A DNA stretch of 6,571 bases from Flavobacteriales bacterium. Lineage in GTDB: Bacteria; Bacteroidota; Bacteroidia; Flavobacteriales; UA16. Under the pieces are notes generated by a model, which saw only the letters and a list, made by a program, of their open reading frames with translations, searched no databases and was not told the DNA's origin. Where the stretch lies: NCBI GenBank assembly GCA_030831885.1, contig JAURKF010000155.1:1-6571 (forward strand), given 5' to 3'. Shown here one piece after another: positions 6,525-6,571 of this stretch; within the stretch, counting starts at the first letter, position 1, and each line of letters opens with the position of its first letter. The position numbers and the translations under genes were made by a program.

Positions 6525-6571
6525 AACTTCTATACGCAACCGCACTTAGTCATTTGTACTTACAACTTATC
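6525..6571 (+). repeat. 47-base direct repeat, copy 2, reaching the window edge
   Basis: Second copy of the sequence at 6426-6472, with units GCACTTA, GTCATTT, GTACTTA, CAACTTA (6542-6569). Identity holds to the last base of the window, so the repeat probably continues into an opposing half outside. No open reading frame of note lies in 6419-6571. Confidence 0.8.

Noticed and set aside
6426..6571. Two repeats with a spacer, CRISPR-like
   Set aside because: Only two 47-base copies with three differences, internal 7-base periodicity, an interval that pairs back with the repeat, and no cas gene.
1..6571. A multi-gene defence or other novel protein system
   Set aside because: The four genes are assignable to unrelated families on alternating strands with separate signals; no toxin-antitoxin, nuclease, reverse transcriptase or phage-like partner is visible.

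Overview
The window looks like a chromosomal segment from a member of the Bacteroidota, probably a Flavobacteriales-like lineage. Three things suggest this. The last gene encodes a secreted M43-type metalloprotease with a Por/type IX secretion C-terminal sorting domain. Two start regions carry Bacteroidota-type promoters (TAnnTTTG box with an upstream TTG/TTTG). No start codon has a clear Shine-Dalgarno sequence. No tRNA, rRNA, insertion sequence, CRISPR array or phage gene was found.

Layout: (1) 2-1744, plus strand: the C-terminal part of oligopeptidase B, cut at its 5' end by the window edge, with an intact catalytic triad but altered specificity-pocket residues. (2) 1745-1935: a non-coding stretch with two GGACGC...GCGTCC palindromic elements. 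(3) 1936-2247, plus strand: a small DUF1456 (YehS-like) protein with one domain repeat and a Lys/Pro-rich tail. (4) 2248-2325: a convergent gap with a hairpin and REP-like inverted repeats. (5) 2326-4122, minus strand: complete lepA (elongation factor 4). (6) 4123-4348: a divergent intergenic region with a promoter for each flanking gene and, between them, a long inverted repeat built of 7-base units. (7) 4349-6418, plus strand: complete secreted metalloprotease (signal peptide, M43 domain, PKD, jelly-roll-like domain, T9SS sorting domain). (8) 6419-6571: a gene-free tail with a 47-base sequence repeated at a 99-base offset, also built of 7-base units.

The genes do not form an obvious pathway. 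They are a cytosolic-type peptidase, a small protein of unknown role, a translation factor and an exported protease, on alternating strands with separate signals. No multi-gene defence or biosynthetic system is visible. The most unusual content is non-coding: three kinds of palindromic repeat fill the gaps, and two of the elements, one on each side of the metalloprotease gene, share a 7-base internal period arranged in opposing orientations.
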